A stretch of DNA of 64,000 nucleotides from Microbispora hainanensis. Lineage in GTDB: Bacteria; Actinomycetota; Actinomycetes; Streptosporangiales; Streptosporangiaceae. Positions within the stretch are counted from its first letter, which is position 1; each line of letters starts with the position of its first letter. The notes beneath the pieces were generated by a model. That model was not told the DNA's origin and did no database searches. It saw nothing but the letters and a program-made list of their open reading frames with translations. The stretch lies in NCBI RefSeq assembly GCF_036186745.1, contig NZ_CP108086.1:8370001-8434000 (forward strand), given 5' to 3'. Shown piece after piece: positions 1-9,445 of this stretch. Made by a program: the position numbers and the translations under genes.

Positions 1-244
1 GACCGGCACGGTCGTCCTGGCCGAGGTTGCCTTCCACCAGGGCTGGATCGGCGTCCGGGCCAGGGAGATCGAGAACGTCACCGGCGCACGCGTGGCCTTC
101 CTCAACCGCATGGGCGAGGCGCTCGTGCCGAAGGACGCGACCGTCGTCCAGGAAGGGGACATCCTCCACCTGGTCGCCACCGAGAACGACATGGACCGCA
201 TCAACAAGACGCTGTCCGCCCCGCCGTCCGACGAGGAGCACTGA
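1..244 (+). CDS. trkA: TrkA family potassium uptake protein, C-terminal part (5' end outside window)
   Basis: Reading from base 2, 80 codons run to the TGA at 242-244. They read as a TrkA_C (RCK_C) domain: a short beta-alpha-beta unit ending in the strand ILHLVATEND and an acidic tail. TrkA proteins are cytoplasmic NAD(H)-binding regulatory subunits that gate a membrane potassium-uptake subunit. The NAD-binding half of this protein lies left of the window. The stop overlaps the ATG of the next trkA gene (TGATG), so the two are translationally coupled. Tandem trkA pairs are usual in actinobacteria. The assignment rests on the domain pattern and the neighbour. Confidence 0.8.
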   Translation, partial: TGTVVLAEVAFHQGWIGVRAREIENVTGARVAFLNRMGEALVPKDATVVQEGDILHLVATENDMDRINKTLSAPPSDEEH

Positions 245-912
245 TGCGCGTCACCATCGCCGGCGCCGGAGCCGTCGGCCGCTCCATCGCGGCGGAGCTC
301 CTGGAGAACGGCCACGAGGTCCTGCTCATCGACATCGACCCGCACGCCATCAAGATCGACAGCGTGCCGCGGGCCGAGTGGCTGCTCGCCGACGCCTGCG
401 AGATCTCCTCGCTGGACGAGGCCGGGCTGAACAGCTGCCAGGTCGTGATCGCCGCCTCCGGCGACGACAAGGTCAACCTCGTGGTCTCGCTGCTCGCCAA
501 GACCGAATATGGCGTGCCTCGGGTGGTCGCCCGGGTCAACCACCCCAAGAACGAATGGCTGTTCAACGAGTCGTGGGGCGTGGACGTCGCCGTCTCCACC
601 CCGCGCCTGCTGTCGGCCCTGGTCGAGGAGGCGGTCAGCGTCGGCGACCTGGTGCGCCTGATGACCTTCCGGCAGGGCCAGGCCAACCTGGTGGAGCTGA
701 CGCTGGCCGAGGACGCGCCGGTGGTCGGCCAGCGGGCGGGCTCGGTGCCGTGGCCCGTGGACTCCGCCCTCGTGGCGATCCTGCGGGAGGGCCGGGTGCT
801 GGTGCCCTCGGCCGACGACCCGCTGGAGGCCGGCGACGAGCTGCTGTTCGTGGCCAGCCAGGAGGTCGAGCAGGAGCTCACCGAGCTGCTGTCGGCACAC
901 GAACGTCCCTGA
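244..912 (+). CDS. trkA: TrkA family potassium uptake regulatory protein
   Basis: 222 aa, normal length for a single-unit TrkA. The N-terminus carries a Rossmann nucleotide-binding motif (GAGAVGRSIA, residues about 7-16) with the acidic end of strand 2 (IDIDPH) that favours NAD(H); residues 1-120 form TrkA_N. Residues about 140-215 form TrkA_C. The protein should sit on the cytoplasmic face of a Trk/Ktr-type channel and couple potassium uptake to the NAD/NADH state. The start is the ATG overlapping the upstream stop (TGATG). A strong hairpin follows the gene at 939-975. No channel subunit (TrkH/TrkG) is visible inside the window. Confidence 0.9.
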   Translation: MRVTIAGAGAVGRSIAAELLENGHEVLLIDIDPHAIKIDSVPRAEWLLADACEISSLDEAGLNSCQVVIAASGDDKVNLVVSLLAKTEYGVPRVVARVNHPKNEWLFNESWGVDVAVSTPRLLSALVEEAVSVGDLVRLMTFRQGQANLVELTLAEDAPVVGQRAGSVPWPVDSALVAILREGRVLVPSADDPLEAGDELLFVASQEVEQELTELLSAHERP

Positions 913-936
913 CCCGCGGACGTCCCTGACCCGCGG
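903..936. repeat. 17-bp tandem duplication across the trkA stop codon
   Basis: The unit ACGTCCCTGACCCGCGG occurs at 903-919 and again at 920-936. The first copy contains the stop codon TGA (910-912) of trkA, so the duplication is translationally silent. Confidence 0.8.
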
Positions 937-938
937 AC

Positions 939-975
939 GGCTCAGGCCCCGGGCGGTGCGCCCGGGGCCTGAGCC
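939..975. terminator. Bidirectional terminator hairpin between trkA and the DUF3159 gene
   Basis: A perfect 16-bp stem: GGCTCAGGCCCCGGGC (939-954) pairs with its reverse complement at 960-975 around a 5-nt loop. It lies between convergent genes, 27 bp after the trkA stop and 15 bp beyond the minus-strand DUF3159 stop. There is no U-tract, as is common in high-GC actinobacteria. Confidence 0.8.
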
Positions 976-990
976 GTTTCCGCGTGATCG

Positions 991-1659
991 TCAGACGGAC
1001 GGCTGCGGCGGCGGCTGGATCGGGGTGCGGCCACGGGCGAGCACCCACACCATCGCGGCGAGCCCCGCGACCTGCAGCGGCCAGCCCAGGGCGATCTTGG
1101 CCACGCCGAGGGCGGTCACCTGGTCGGCCCAGTAGAGCGGCAGCTGGATCACCACCCGCAGCAGGCAGGGCAGGATGAGCAGCCACGTGAGCCGCGAGCA
1201 CAGCCGCACCAGCGCGCTGTCGTTGTGCCAGGCCGTCGGGTCGCCGGTCACCGAGCCGATCAGGAAGCCGACGATCGGCCAGCGGACCACGATCGACAGC
1301 AGCATGCCGGCGGCGTAGGCCGCGTTGTAGAGGATCCCCGGCAGGAACACGTCCTTGGCGTCGCCGGTGCGGGCCGCGAAGAACGCGCCGATCCCGATGC
1401 CGACGAGGCTGTTGAGCACGAACTGCGGCGTGCTCCGCTGCGCGATCCGCACCAGCAGGAGCACCACCGCCGAGGCGATGCCGACGATCAGCGAGGTCTT
1501 CAGGTCGTGGGTGCCCATCCACGTGCCGGTGAAGGCGAGTGTGGGCACGGCCGCCTCGACGATCCCGCGTTTGCCGCCCAGCGCCTTGCTCATCTGTGCG
1601 CGCACCGCCGCCTCGACGGTGGCGTGCGCCGCGGGGGCCGTCATGTCCGCTGTGCTCAT
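991..1659 (-). CDS. DUF3159 family integral membrane protein
   Basis: 222 aa from the chosen ATG at 1659, which has an AGGAG five bases upstream; an alternative in-frame start nine codons earlier lacks a comparable site. After a short soluble N-terminus there are about five hydrophobic segments (for example around TSLIVGIASAVVLLLVRI and WLLILPCLLRVVIQLPLYW). The pattern matches the actinobacterial DUF3159 family, whose function is unknown. It follows the OB-fold protein gene by 16 bp on the same strand, so the two are probably co-transcribed; the same pairing with trkA and dut is common in actinobacteria. Confidence 0.85.
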   Translation of the reverse strand: MSTADMTAPAAHATVEAAVRAQMSKALGGKRGIVEAAVPTLAFTGTWMGTHDLKTSLIVGIASAVVLLLVRIAQRSTPQFVLNSLVGIGIGAFFAARTGDAKDVFLPGILYNAAYAAGMLLSIVVRWPIVGFLIGSVTGDPTAWHNDSALVRLCSRLTWLLILPCLLRVVIQLPLYWADQVTALGVAKIALGWPLQVAGLAAMVWVLARGRTPIQPPPQPSV

Positions 1660-1675
1660 ACGGTCTCCTGAGAGA

Positions 1676-2068
1676 TCAAGGGCCACCGGCCGGGCGTAGC
1701 TCGTAGCGGGGATTGAACATCACTTTACGGCCGTCCTGGACGCTGACCAGCCCCTCGGCCCGCACCACCCGGCCCGGCTCGATGCCGGCGATCTTCCGGC
1801 GGCCGAGCCAGACCAGGTCGATCACGTCCGACCCGTCGTACAGCTCGGCCTCCAGGGCGGGCGCGCCGCCGCGCGGGCGGAGGGTCACCGTGCGCAGCGT
1901 GCCCGCGACGCACGTCCGCTGGCGCTCACCGCACCGCGCGATGGGAGTGGCCCCCTGCTCCTCCAGGTCCTCCTGGAGCTCGGCGGCCTCCAGCTCGGCC
2001 TGGCTGGTGGTCAGCCGTCGGAAGAAGCCCCGCAGTCCGCCGCGTTTGGCAGGCTCCGGCGTGCCCAT
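1676..2068 (-). CDS. OB-fold nucleic-acid-binding domain protein
   Basis: 130 aa. Residues about 1-45 are charged and helical; residues about 50-125 form an OB-fold-like beta barrel (VAGTLRTVTLRP ... LEAELYDGSDVIDLVWLGRR ... GRVVRAEGLVSVQDGRKVMF), as in tRNA_anti/OB-fold proteins. Single-domain proteins of this type are conserved next to DUF3159 and DUF3710 genes in actinobacteria, but I know of no defined role. Nucleic-acid binding is inferred from the fold only. It lies 16 bp upstream of the DUF3159 gene on the same strand. Confidence 0.8.
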   Translation of the reverse strand: MGTPEPAKRGGLRGFFRRLTTSQAELEAAELQEDLEEQGATPIARCGERQRTCVAGTLRTVTLRPRGGAPALEAELYDGSDVIDLVWLGRRKIAGIEPGRVVRAEGLVSVQDGRKVMFNPRYELRPAGGP

Positions 2069-2098
2069 CGGTCACTCACCCAGTTTCCTCGTTCGCGA

Positions 2099-2111
2099 TC
2101 CCCTTCGGGGA
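2099..2111. terminator. Small hairpin with UUCG tetraloop between DUF3710 and OB-fold genes
   Basis: TCCCCTTCGGGGA folds as a 4-bp stem closed by a C(UUCG)G loop. It lies in the 174-bp gap between the DUF3710 stop (2243) and the OB-fold start (2068). It could be an attenuator or a weak terminator; nothing else was seen in the gap. Confidence 0.35.
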
Positions 2112-2242
2112 ATCGTCGTCCTGGCTTCCAGCCTAGGCCGGTCGTTTCCCACCGCAGCATACGTGAGCCGCTCAGAGGCCAGAAGGACGGTCAGGCAGGG
2201 CTTGCCTCCCGATTCGGTCAACCGGCACATCCCGGACGGATA

Positions 2243-2938
2243 TCAGCGGATCTCGCTGATCTCCGGACCGCGTTCGAAGGGCCGGAACTCCTGCTGCCGG
2301 GACGCCTGCTGCTCCTCCATGGCCTGCCGGGCCTCGGCGGGCAGCCGGAGCTGGATCGCCTCCTTGGGCGGCATAGGCTCGTCGCCGCGCACGACGACGA
2401 TGCCGCGCACGACGTCCTCCAGGGTCCGCGCCGCCTCCGGGTCGACCGCCGCCCTGCCGCTGATCACGGCGCGGAGGAACCAGCGCGGCCCGTCGACGCC
2501 GAGGTAACGCACCGGCTGCCGCCCCTGCGGCTGTCCCTGGCTCTGCACGGGCACCTCCGCCGCGATCTCGGGCCCGAACGGGCCGTCGCGGTCCTCGGCC
2601 GAGCCGCCCGCGGCCACCACCTCACGGGCGAGCTCGGCGCGCACCTCGTCCCAGATCCCGCTGTGCTTGGGCGCGGCGAAGGCGTTCACCTGCAGGGCGC
2701 TCTCCTCGACCAGGACGATCACACCGTCGACCTGGTCGCCCGCCATGCTGAGCTGGATCTCGAATCCGGGACCTACGGGCAGGCGCAGGCCCCCCAGGTC
2801 CACGCGCTCGGCCTCCGGGTAGTCGTCCGCGGCGTCCCAGGGGCCCGTCGTCCGCGCCGGGGCGTGGCTCTCCTCCCGCACGAAAGCTGGTGCGGTCTCC
2901 TCCTCCGCGCGTCGCCGGCGTCGCAACACTTCTCTCAC
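2243..2938 (-). CDS. DUF3710 domain-containing protein
   Basis: 231 aa, typical for DUF3710. It opens with a basic stretch (REVLRRRRR) and an acidic linker, then the conserved block around YPEAERVDLGGLRLPVGPGF (about 40-60), and a second block with VRYLGVDGPRWFLRAVISG. The family is restricted to actinobacteria and is almost always adjacent to dut, as here (41 bp downstream of it). The function is unknown. The GTG at 2938 is chosen because it is preceded by GAGGAGA, although the spacing is short; a second GTG three codons later is possible. Confidence 0.85.
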   Translation of the reverse strand: MREVLRRRRRAEEETAPAFVREESHAPARTTGPWDAADDYPEAERVDLGGLRLPVGPGFEIQLSMAGDQVDGVIVLVEESALQVNAFAAPKHSGIWDEVRAELAREVVAAGGSAEDRDGPFGPEIAAEVPVQSQGQPQGRQPVRYLGVDGPRWFLRAVISGRAAVDPEAARTLEDVVRGIVVVRGDEPMPPKEAIQLRLPAEARQAMEEQQASRQQEFRPFERGPEISEIR

Positions 2939-2979
2939 TCTCCTCGCATCGTGGCCCGGTGTTCCCGGGCCCCGGGGTG

Positions 2980-3417
2980 TCAGCTCCCCGTCGAGCCGAA
3001 CCCGTTCGTGCCCCGTACGGAGCCGGGCAACCGGTCGACCTCGTAGAACGCCGCCCGCTCCACCCGCTGGACGACGAGCTGGGCGATGCGGTCGCCGCGC
3101 CGGAACCGCACCGGGTCCTTCGCGTCAGTATTGATCATCGTCACTTTGATCTCGCCCCGGTAGCCGGCGTCGATCGTGCCCGGCGCGTTGACCAGCGTGA
3201 CACCGTGCCGGGCCGCCAGGCCCGAACGCGGATGGACGAAGGCGGCGTACCCGTCCGGCAGCGCGATGGCGACACCGGTCCGCACGACCGCCCGCTCGCC
3301 GGGCAGCAGTTCCACGTCCTCCGCCGCGTACAGGTCGGCCCCGGCATCGCCCGGATGCGCGTACGACGGGAGCGGAAGATCCGGGTCCAGCCGGTGGATG
3401 AGGATCTCGACGCTCAT
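2980..3417 (-). CDS. dut: Deoxyuridine 5'-triphosphate nucleotidohydrolase (dUTPase)
   Basis: 145 aa trimeric-type dUTPase, full length. The conserved motifs are visible in order: [14 protein letters not shown] (motif 1), [10 protein letters not shown] (motif 2), [16 protein letters not shown] (motif 3 with the catalytic Asp), [12 protein letters not shown] (motif 4) and the C-terminal arm [10 protein letters not shown] (motif 5). It hydrolyses dUTP to dUMP and pyrophosphate, keeping uracil out of DNA and feeding dTMP synthesis. The start is the ATG at 3417, giving [11 protein letters not shown]. It is upstream of DUF3710 in the same orientation. Confidence 0.95.
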   Translation of the reverse strand: MSVEILIHRLDPDLPLPSYAHPGDAGADLYAAEDVELLPGERAVVRTGVAIALPDGYAAFVHPRSGLAARHGVTLVNAPGTIDAGYRGEIKVTMINTDAKDPVRFRRGDRIAQLVVQRVERAAFYEVDRLPGSVRGTNGFGSTGS

Positions 3418-3465
3418 CGGGCGGCCTCGATCCCGCGAGCGGCGGCCGCGGCCCGTCTCGGGCCC

Positions 3466-3495
3466 GGCAGTCCGGAGTTCGGCAGTCCGGAGTTC
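3466..3495. repeat. Two tandem copies of a 15-bp unit
   Basis: GGCAGTCCGGAGTTC occurs at 3466-3480 and 3481-3495, in the gap between the AI-2E-type permease stop and the dut start. Confidence 0.75.
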
Positions 3496-3523
3496 GGCGC
3501 AGGGCAGCTCATGAGGCAAGACC

Positions 3524-4906
3524 CTACCCGTTGCGCTGGGGGGACACCGCCTCTCCGGTGCCGGATGACGGGCGCGCCGTTTCCTGCTTCCGCCCGCCCT
3601 CGTCGGAGGCGGCGAGCTGGGAGGTCGCGGGCTCCTCGGCACCGGGCTCCGTGGCGCCGCTCTCCGCGGCACCGGGCTCCGTGGCGCCGCTCTCCGCGGC
3701 ACCGGACTCGACGGCGCCGGATTCCGGGCCCGGGGGTACGCCCTCGGGTCCAGGCTCGTCCCCGGCACCCGGTTCTCCGGTTCCAGGTTCTCCGGTCCCC
3801 GGCTCCCCGGCGCCGGGCGGGCCGCCTTCGGCCGCCTCGATGGCGCGCGGCCGGCCGCGGCGCAGCTCGGGCAGCGCGCGATAGATGACCGCCGTGAGCG
3901 GGACGGCCACCACGGCGCCCGCGATGCCGCCGAGCACGCCGCCGACCGCGAGGACAAGGATGATCGCGAGCGGGTGGAACTCCAGGGCCCGGCCCACGAT
4001 GAGCGGCTGGAGCACGTGGTTCTCCAGCTGCTGCTCGACCACGAGGATGCCCACGAAGATCAGTGCCAGGAACCAGCCCCGGGAGCCGAAGGTCACCAGC
4101 GTCGCGATGGTGCCCGCGAACAGGATGCCGACGATCGGGATGAAGCTGGCCAGGAAGACCAGCACCGCGAGGGGCGCCCACAGCGGCACCTGCATCCCGG
4201 CGAGCACCACGCCGATCACGAGCCCGTGGATGGCCGCGACCGCGACCGTGCCGTGCACGTAGTGGGAGATCGTGGCCCAGGCCGCGCGGCCCGCGGCGTC
4301 GACGCGCGGCGTGGCGCTGCCGAAGGCGCGCAGGAACCAGGACCAGATCCGGTCGCCGTCCTTCAGCAGGAAGAAGGTGACGAACAGGATCAGCACGATG
4401 GAGGTGAGCACCTCGACGACGGCGGTGGCGCCGCTCAGCAGCGTGCTGGTGATCTGGGTGCGATATTGGGTGATCTGGCTGCTGAGCTGGTCCACGAAGT
4501 CGGCGATCTGCGCCTCCTTCAGATGGAGCGGCCCGTGGAGCAGCCAGTCCTGCACGTTACGCGCGGTCACCTGGATCTGCAGGACCAGCCGGGGGAACTC
4601 CTCGTTCGCCCGCACGCCGATCAGGAACCCGATGCCGACGATCAGCGCCAGGCCGAGCAGCATCGTGATCCATGTCGCATAGATCGGCCGGAGGCCGGTG
4701 GCGCGCAGCCGCCGGGTCAGCGGGTGCAGCAGGGCCGCGAGCAACAGCGCGACGACCACCGGCATGACGACGAAGCTGATTCTGTCGATGATCAGCCACA
4801 GGACGTAGATCATCCCGCCGAGCAGCAGCAGCCGCCAGCTCCACGCGGCCATCGTCGCCAGCGTCGGCGGGACTCTCTCGGTGGTACTGCGGTTAGACGG
4901 GATCAC
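3524..4906 (-). CDS. AI-2E family (PerM/YdiK-type) transporter with repetitive C-terminal tail
   Basis: 460 aa. Residues about 20-360 hold eight hydrophobic segments in the AI-2E/UPF0118 pattern, including the signature [16 protein letters not shown] and the late [15 protein letters not shown] helix. Such proteins are polytopic inner-membrane exporters or antiporters of varied or unknown substrate; autoinducer-2 export is shown for only a few. After about residue 365 the protein becomes a low-complexity cytoplasmic tail of Gly/Glu/Pro repeats ([16 protein letters not shown]) and [14 protein letters not shown] repeats, encoded by tandem DNA repeats at about 3640-3815. The GTG at 4906 is the start; the gene appears to be monocistronic. 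Confidence 0.8.
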   Translation of the reverse strand: MIPSNRSTTERVPPTLATMAAWSWRLLLLGGMIYVLWLIIDRISFVVMPVVVALLLAALLHPLTRRLRATGLRPIYATWITMLLGLALIVGIGFLIGVRANEEFPRLVLQIQVTARNVQDWLLHGPLHLKEAQIADFVDQLSSQITQYRTQITSTLLSGATAVVEVLTSIVLILFVTFFLLKDGDRIWSWFLRAFGSATPRVDAAGRAAWATISHYVHGTVAVAAIHGLVIGVVLAGMQVPLWAPLAVLVFLASFIPIVGILFAGTIATLVTFGSRGWFLALIFVGILVVEQQLENHVLQPLIVGRALEFHPLAIILVLAVGGVLGGIAGAVVAVPLTAVIYRALPELRRGRPRAIEAAEGGPPGAGEPGTGEPGTGEPGAGDEPGPEGVPPGPESGAVESGAAESGATEPGAAESGATEPGAEEPATSQLAASDEGGRKQETARPSSGTGEAVSPQRNG

Positions 4907-5044
4907 GGATCCAGACTGGCATGTCGGCGGGCGGGACGCGCAGCCGTTTTACGCGCGCCTGGCGGTCGTTTCGCCCTCAACCCTACGCAACCCCCGGGGC
5001 ACGTGCCGGAACGCCCGGAAACGTCCTGGAACGTCCCAGAACTT

Positions 5045-5088
5045 CGCCGGCCGCCGTCGTCCCGACGGAGGGACGACGGCGGCCGGCG
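5045..5088. terminator. Strong terminator hairpin downstream of valS
   Basis: A perfect 19-bp inverted repeat: the arm at 5045-5063 (contains GCCGGCCGCCGTCGTCCC) pairs with 5070-5088 around the 6-nt loop GACGGA. It lies 28 bp beyond the valS stop and separates valS from the permease gene transcribed the same way. Confidence 0.85.
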
Positions 5089-5116
5089 GTGGCCTCACAC
5101 GATCAGCTCGGCGGCC

Positions 5117-7639
5117 TCACGAGGTCAGCTCGGCGACCGCGTCGAGCGGTCCTTCACCGGATTCGAGGACGAACTCCTCGACGTTGCCTGCCGCGCACAG
5201 GTCGTCCTGGGCCTGCCGGACGAGGTCCGCCTGGGCGCCCGACACGGTGAGCCGGGCGACCTCGGCCCGCATCGACAGCCGCGCCTCGGACTTGGCCCGC
5301 CGCACCCGGCGCAGCACCTCCGCCACGGCCTCCAGCACCGCCTGATCGCCGTGCCGCGCCTCGGGCAGCTCCTCGGGGGACGGCCACGGCGCGCGGTGCA
5401 CCGAGCCCTCCCGCCACCACGACCAGACCTCCTCGGTCACGAACGGCAGGAACGGCGCGAACAGCCGCAGCAACACGTCGAGCGCCCGCCGCAGGGCCGC
5501 GACGGCCGAGGCGTCCCCGTCGTACGCGCGGGCCTTGACCAGCTCGACGTAGTCGTCGCAGAACGACCAGAAGAAGCGCTCGGTCCGTTCCAGCGCCCGG
5601 GTGTAGTCGTACGCCTCGAACGCCTCGCCTGCCTCGGCGACGACCGCCGCCAGCGAAGCCAGCATGGACAGGTCGACCGGCTCGGTGACCTCGCCGCCGC
5701 CCTCGGACCGGAAGCCGAGCACGAACTTCGACGCGTTGAGGATCTTGATGGCCAGCCGGCGGCCGATCTTGATCTGCCCGGTGTCGAAGGCCGTGTCGGT
5801 GCCGGGACGCCCGTTCGCGGCCCAGTAGCGGACCGCGTCGGAGCCGTACTCCTCCAGCAGGCCCATGGGCGTGACCACGTTGCCCTTGGACTTGGACATC
5901 TTCTTGCGGTCGGGGTCGAGGATCCACCCGGAGATCGCCGCGTGCCGCCAGGGCAGCCCGCCGTGCTCCAGGTGCGACCGCACGATCGTGGAGAACAGCC
6001 AGGTGCGGATGATCTCGTGGGCCTGGGGCCGCAGGTCCATCGGGAACACGCGGCGGAACAGGTCGTCGTCGCGCTCCCACCCGCCGGCGATCTGCGGAGT
6101 CAGTGACGAGGTCGCCCAGGTGTCCATGACGTCGGGGTCGCCGACGAAGCCGAGCGGCTTGCCCCGCTGGTCCTCCGAGAAGCCGGGCGGCACGTCGCTG
6201 GACGGGTCCATCGGCAGCGCCGACTCGGGCGGGACGATCGGCGCCTCGTAGACCGGCTCGCCGTCGGCGTCGAGCGGATACCAGACCGGGATCGGCACGC
6301 CGAAGAACCGCTGGCGGGAGATCAGCCAGTCGCCCGCCAGGCCCTCCACCCAGTTCTCGTACCTGACCCGCATGTGCGGCGGGTGCCACTCCAGCTCCCG
6401 GCCGCGCTCCAGCAGCTCGGCGCGGAGCTTGGCGTCCCTGCCGCCGTTGCGGATGTACCACTGGCGGGTGGTGACGATCTCGAGGGGCCGGTCGCCTTTC
6501 TCGTAGAACTTCACCGGCCGCTGGATCTTGCGCGGCTCGCCGTCCAGGTGGCCGGACTCGCGCAGCATCTCCACGATGCGCTCGCGCGCACTGTGCACGG
6601 TCTTGCCGGCCAGCTCGGCGTACGGCTCGGCCGGCACGCCCTGCGGCGGCTCGGGGAGCAGGCGGCCGTCCCAGCCGATCACCGGCCGGGTGGGCAGGTC
6701 GAGCTCGCGCCACCAGGTGACGTCGGTGACGTCGCCGAAGGTGCAGATCATCGCGATGCCGGAGCCCTTGTCGGGCTCGGCGAGGTGGTGCGCCACGACC
6801 GGCACCTCGACCCCGAAGACCGGGGTGCGGACGGTGGTGCCGAACAACGGCCGGTAGCGCTCGTCGTCGGGATGGGCGACCAGCGCCACGCAGGCCGGGA
6901 TCAGCTCGGGCCGGGTGGTCTCGATCCAGACCATCTCCCCGCCGGGCCGCTCGAACCCGATGCGGTGGAAGGCGCCGGGCCACTCCCGGTCCTCCAGCTC
7001 GGCCTGGGCGACGGCCGTGCGGAACGTCACGTCCCACAGGGTCGGGGCCTCGGCGACGTACGCCTCGCCGCGGGCGAGGTTGCGCAGGAACGCCCGCTGG
7101 GACGCCGCCCGGGCGTTCGCGTCGATGGTCGCGTAGGTCATCGACCAGTCCACCGACAGGCCGAGACGGCGCCACAGCTCCTCGAACGCCTTCTCGTCCT
7201 CGGCGGTCAGCCGCTCGCACAGCTCGATGAAGTTGCGGCGCGAGATCGGCACCTGCCGCTTGGCGTCCGGCTTCTCCGGCGGCGTGAAGTCCGGGTCGTA
7301 CGGCATCGAGGGGTCGCAGCGCACGCCGAAGTGGTTCTGCACGCGGCGCTCGGTGGGCAGCCCGTTATCGTCCCACCCCATCGGGTAGAAGACCTCGCGC
7401 CCCCGCATCCGCTGGTAGCGGGCGATCGTGTCCGTGTGCGTGTAGGAGAAGACGTGCCCCACGTGAAGGGACCCGGAGACGGTGGGCGGCGGGGTGTCGA
7501 TGGAGTACACCTCGTCCCTGCTCCGGGACCGGTCGAACCGGTAGGTGCCCTCGGCCTCCCAGCGCGCTACCCATACCGCTTCCAAGCCGTCGAGTGTCGG
7601 TTTCTCGGGCATGGCTGCGTGGAGTCGCTGTTCGGTCAT
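5117..7639 (-). CDS. valS: Valine--tRNA ligase
   Basis: 840 aa from the ATG at 7639 (MTEQRLHA). Class Ia synthetase: the HIGH-type motif is HVGH in [15 protein letters not shown] (about 55-70), and KMSKS occurs in [15 protein letters not shown]. An editing CP1 domain lies between (about 180-330), and the anticodon-binding helical domain follows the catalytic core. It charges tRNA(Val) in the cytoplasm. The shorter C-terminus lacks the long coiled coil of the E. coli type, matching the form common in Streptomyces and relatives. It is divergent from the DUF4235 gene; a terminator follows at 5045-5088. Starts upstream to 7684 are possible but would run into the divergent promoter region. Confidence 0.93.
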   Translation of the reverse strand: MTEQRLHAAMPEKPTLDGLEAVWVARWEAEGTYRFDRSRSRDEVYSIDTPPPTVSGSLHVGHVFSYTHTDTIARYQRMRGREVFYPMGWDDNGLPTERRVQNHFGVRCDPSMPYDPDFTPPEKPDAKRQVPISRRNFIELCERLTAEDEKAFEELWRRLGLSVDWSMTYATIDANARAASQRAFLRNLARGEAYVAEAPTLWDVTFRTAVAQAELEDREWPGAFHRIGFERPGGEMVWIETTRPELIPACVALVAHPDDERYRPLFGTTVRTPVFGVEVPVVAHHLAEPDKGSGIAMICTFGDVTDVTWWRELDLPTRPVIGWDGRLLPEPPQGVPAEPYAELAGKTVHSARERIVEMLRESGHLDGEPRKIQRPVKFYEKGDRPLEIVTTRQWYIRNGGRDAKLRAELLERGRELEWHPPHMRVRYENWVEGLAGDWLISRQRFFGVPIPVWYPLDADGEPVYEAPIVPPESALPMDPSSDVPPGFSEDQRGKPLGFVGDPDVMDTWATSSLTPQIAGGWERDDDLFRRVFPMDLRPQAHEIIRTWLFSTIVRSHLEHGGLPWRHAAISGWILDPDRKKMSKSKGNVVTPMGLLEEYGSDAVRYWAANGRPGTDTAFDTGQIKIGRRLAIKILNASKFVLGFRSEGGGEVTEPVDLSMLASLAAVVAEAGEAFEAYDYTRALERTERFFWSFCDDYVELVKARAYDGDASAVAALRRALDVLLRLFAPFLPFVTEEVWSWWREGSVHRAPWPSPEELPEARHGDQAVLEAVAEVLRRVRRAKSEARLSMRAEVARLTVSGAQADLVRQAQDDLCAAGNVEEFVLESGEGPLDAVAELTS

Positions 7640-7708
7640 GCCACCACATGGTATGGCGTGGACCGTCACCCCGCGGGGAGACACTAAGGTCGTTATCGAG
7701 GAGGAATC

Positions 7709-8026
7709 ATGGCGGACAAGGCGCGGGAGGCCGAGCGCGAACTCAGCGCGACGGACAAGCCCGACATGCAGTGGCGGATCGTCGGCGGCCTGCTCGGCCT
7801 GGCGGTCGGCTTCTGCTCGCGCAAGGTTCTGGCGTTCGCGTGGGAGAGGGCGACCGGCAAGAAGCCGCCGGCGAGCGTCGACTCCCCCGAGATCGGGCTC
7901 GGCGAGGCCATCGCGTACGCCGTGGTGATGGGCCTGGGCATGGAGATCACGCGAATCGTCGTCACGCGCTCGGCGGCGAAGAAGTGGCGCTCCTGGAAGG
8001 ACGCCGCCCGGGACATCACTCCCTAG
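7709..8026 (+). CDS. DUF4235 domain-containing membrane protein
   Basis: 105 aa. A short charged N-terminus is followed by a hydrophobic helix ([20 protein letters not shown]), a polar loop with KKPP, and a second helix ([19 protein letters not shown]). This is the DUF4235 pattern of small actinobacterial membrane proteins of unknown function. The ATG is preceded by GAGGAGGAATC, a near-ideal ribosome site. The last 11 bases overlap the 3' end of the convergent otsA gene, so the two stops lie inside each other's coding sequence. Confidence 0.8.
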   Translation: MADKAREAERELSATDKPDMQWRIVGGLLGLAVGFCSRKVLAFAWERATGKKPPASVDSPEIGLGEAIAYAVVMGLGMEITRIVVTRSAAKKWRSWKDAARDITP

Positions 8027-9413
8027 AGGCGGCAGGCTCCCCCGACTCCAGGGCCTGCAGGAAGTCGCTGGCCCACCTGTCCACGTCGTAGGTCGCGACC
8101 CTGCGCCTGAGCGAGCGCATCCGGCGCGCCAGCTCGTGCGGGGTCGCCCGCATCGCCGTCAGCATCGCCCGCTTCATGCCGGCGATGTCGTACGGATTGA
8201 CCATGTACGCCTGGCGCAGCTCGTCGGCCGCGCCCGCGAACTCGCTCAGCACGAGCGCCCCGCGCAGGTCGTGGCGGCAGGCGACGTACTCCTTGGCGAC
8301 GAGGTTCATGCCGTCGCGCAGCGGCGTGACGACCATGACGTCGGCCGCGCAGTAGAGCGCCGCCAGCTCCTCCTTGTTGTACGACTGGTGGAGATACGAG
8401 ATCGGCATGCGGCCGAGCACGCCGTGCTCGCCGTTGATGCGCCCCACCCTCAGCTCGATGTCGTTGCGCAGCCGGATGTATTCGGCGACCCGCTCGCGGG
8501 TGGGCGTGGCCACCTGCACGAAGACCGCCTCGTCCGGCTTGATCGCGCCGTCGTCGAGCAGCTCGCCGAACGCCTTGAGCCGCTGGCCGATGCCCTTGGT
8601 GTAGTCGAGCCGGTCGACGCCGAGCAGCACGTGCTCGGGATCGCCCAGCTCGGCCCGGATCTCCTTGGCCCGCTGCTGGATGCGGGGCTCGCGGACGAGC
8701 TGGTCCATCTCACTGAAGTCGACCGAGATCGGGAACGCCTCGGCGCGGACCGTCCGGTCCTCGAGCTGGATCGCGTTGCGGAGGTGCGGCAGGCCGAGCA
8801 GCCGGCGGCACAGCCGCAGGAAGTTGTGGGCGCCTCCCGGCCGCTGGAAGCCCACGAGATCTGCCCCGAGCAGCCCTTCGAGGATCTCGTTGCGCCAGGG
8901 CAACTGGTAGAACAGCTCGCCCGGCGGGAACGGGATGTGCAGGAAGAACCCGATCTTCAGGTCGGGCCGCAGCCTGCGCAGCATCGCCGGCACGAGCTGG
9001 AGCTGGTAGTCCTGCACCCACACGACCGCGCCCGGCGCGGCGGCGTCCGCGGCCGCGCGGGCGAACCGCTCGTTGACGGCCCGGTAGGCGTCCCAGAGCA
9101 CGCGCGAGTAGACGGGCGTGGCGACGACGTCGTGGTAGAGCGGCCACAGCGTGGCGTTGGAGAAGCCTTCGTAGTAGAGCTCGACCTCAAGCTGGGACAG
9201 CGGGATGGGGATCAGGTGCATCCCGTCGTGGTCGAAGGGCTTCAGCTCCTCCCCTGCCGCCCCGGTCCAGCCGAGCCAGGCCCCGTCACGCCGTTGCATG
9301 ACGGGCGCGATGGCGGTGACGAGCCCGCCCGGGCTGCGCCGCCATTCGTTCTCGCCCACACGATCGACCGGCAGCCGGTTCGCGACGATCAGAAACGAGC
9401 TGGTGCCACGCAT
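8016..9413 (-). CDS. otsA: Alpha,alpha-trehalose-phosphate synthase (UDP/GDP-forming)
   Basis: 465 aa, usual length for a single-domain OtsA (GT20 family). Visible motifs: VANRLPV at the N-terminus, the SPGGLVTA glycine loop, [20 protein letters not shown], the nucleotide-sugar region [10 protein letters not shown] and the acceptor-site block [16 protein letters not shown]. It transfers glucose from a nucleotide sugar to glucose-6-phosphate, giving trehalose-6-phosphate, a compatible solute and spore carbohydrate precursor. No otsB phosphatase gene is adjacent. An inverted repeat lies just upstream of the ATG (9426-9445). Confidence 0.95.
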   Translation of the reverse strand: MRGTSSFLIVANRLPVDRVGENEWRRSPGGLVTAIAPVMQRRDGAWLGWTGAAGEELKPFDHDGMHLIPIPLSQLEVELYYEGFSNATLWPLYHDVVATPVYSRVLWDAYRAVNERFARAAADAAAPGAVVWVQDYQLQLVPAMLRRLRPDLKIGFFLHIPFPPGELFYQLPWRNEILEGLLGADLVGFQRPGGAHNFLRLCRRLLGLPHLRNAIQLEDRTVRAEAFPISVDFSEMDQLVREPRIQQRAKEIRAELGDPEHVLLGVDRLDYTKGIGQRLKAFGELLDDGAIKPDEAVFVQVATPTRERVAEYIRLRNDIELRVGRINGEHGVLGRMPISYLHQSYNKEELAALYCAADVMVVTPLRDGMNLVAKEYVACRHDLRGALVLSEFAGAADELRQAYMVNPYDIAGMKRAMLTAMRATPHELARRMRSLRRRVATYDVDRWASDFLQALESGEPAASRE

Positions 9414-9425
9414 GAATCCCCTCCA

Positions 9426-9445
9426 GGTGGTCGCCTGTGACCACC
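9426..9445. promoter_or_regulatory. 20-bp inverted repeat immediately upstream of otsA
   Basis: GGTGGTC-N6-GACCACC, perfect 7-bp arms (9426-9432 and 9439-9445), ending 13 bp before the otsA ATG. It could be an operator or a 5'-leader hairpin controlling otsA translation. Confidence 0.45.

Noticed and set aside
3974-6106. 710-codon plus-strand frame opposite the AI-2E permease and valS
   Set aside because: Composition is Glu/Asp/Arg/Gln-rich typical of antisense frames of high-GC genes; both genes beneath it are well supported.
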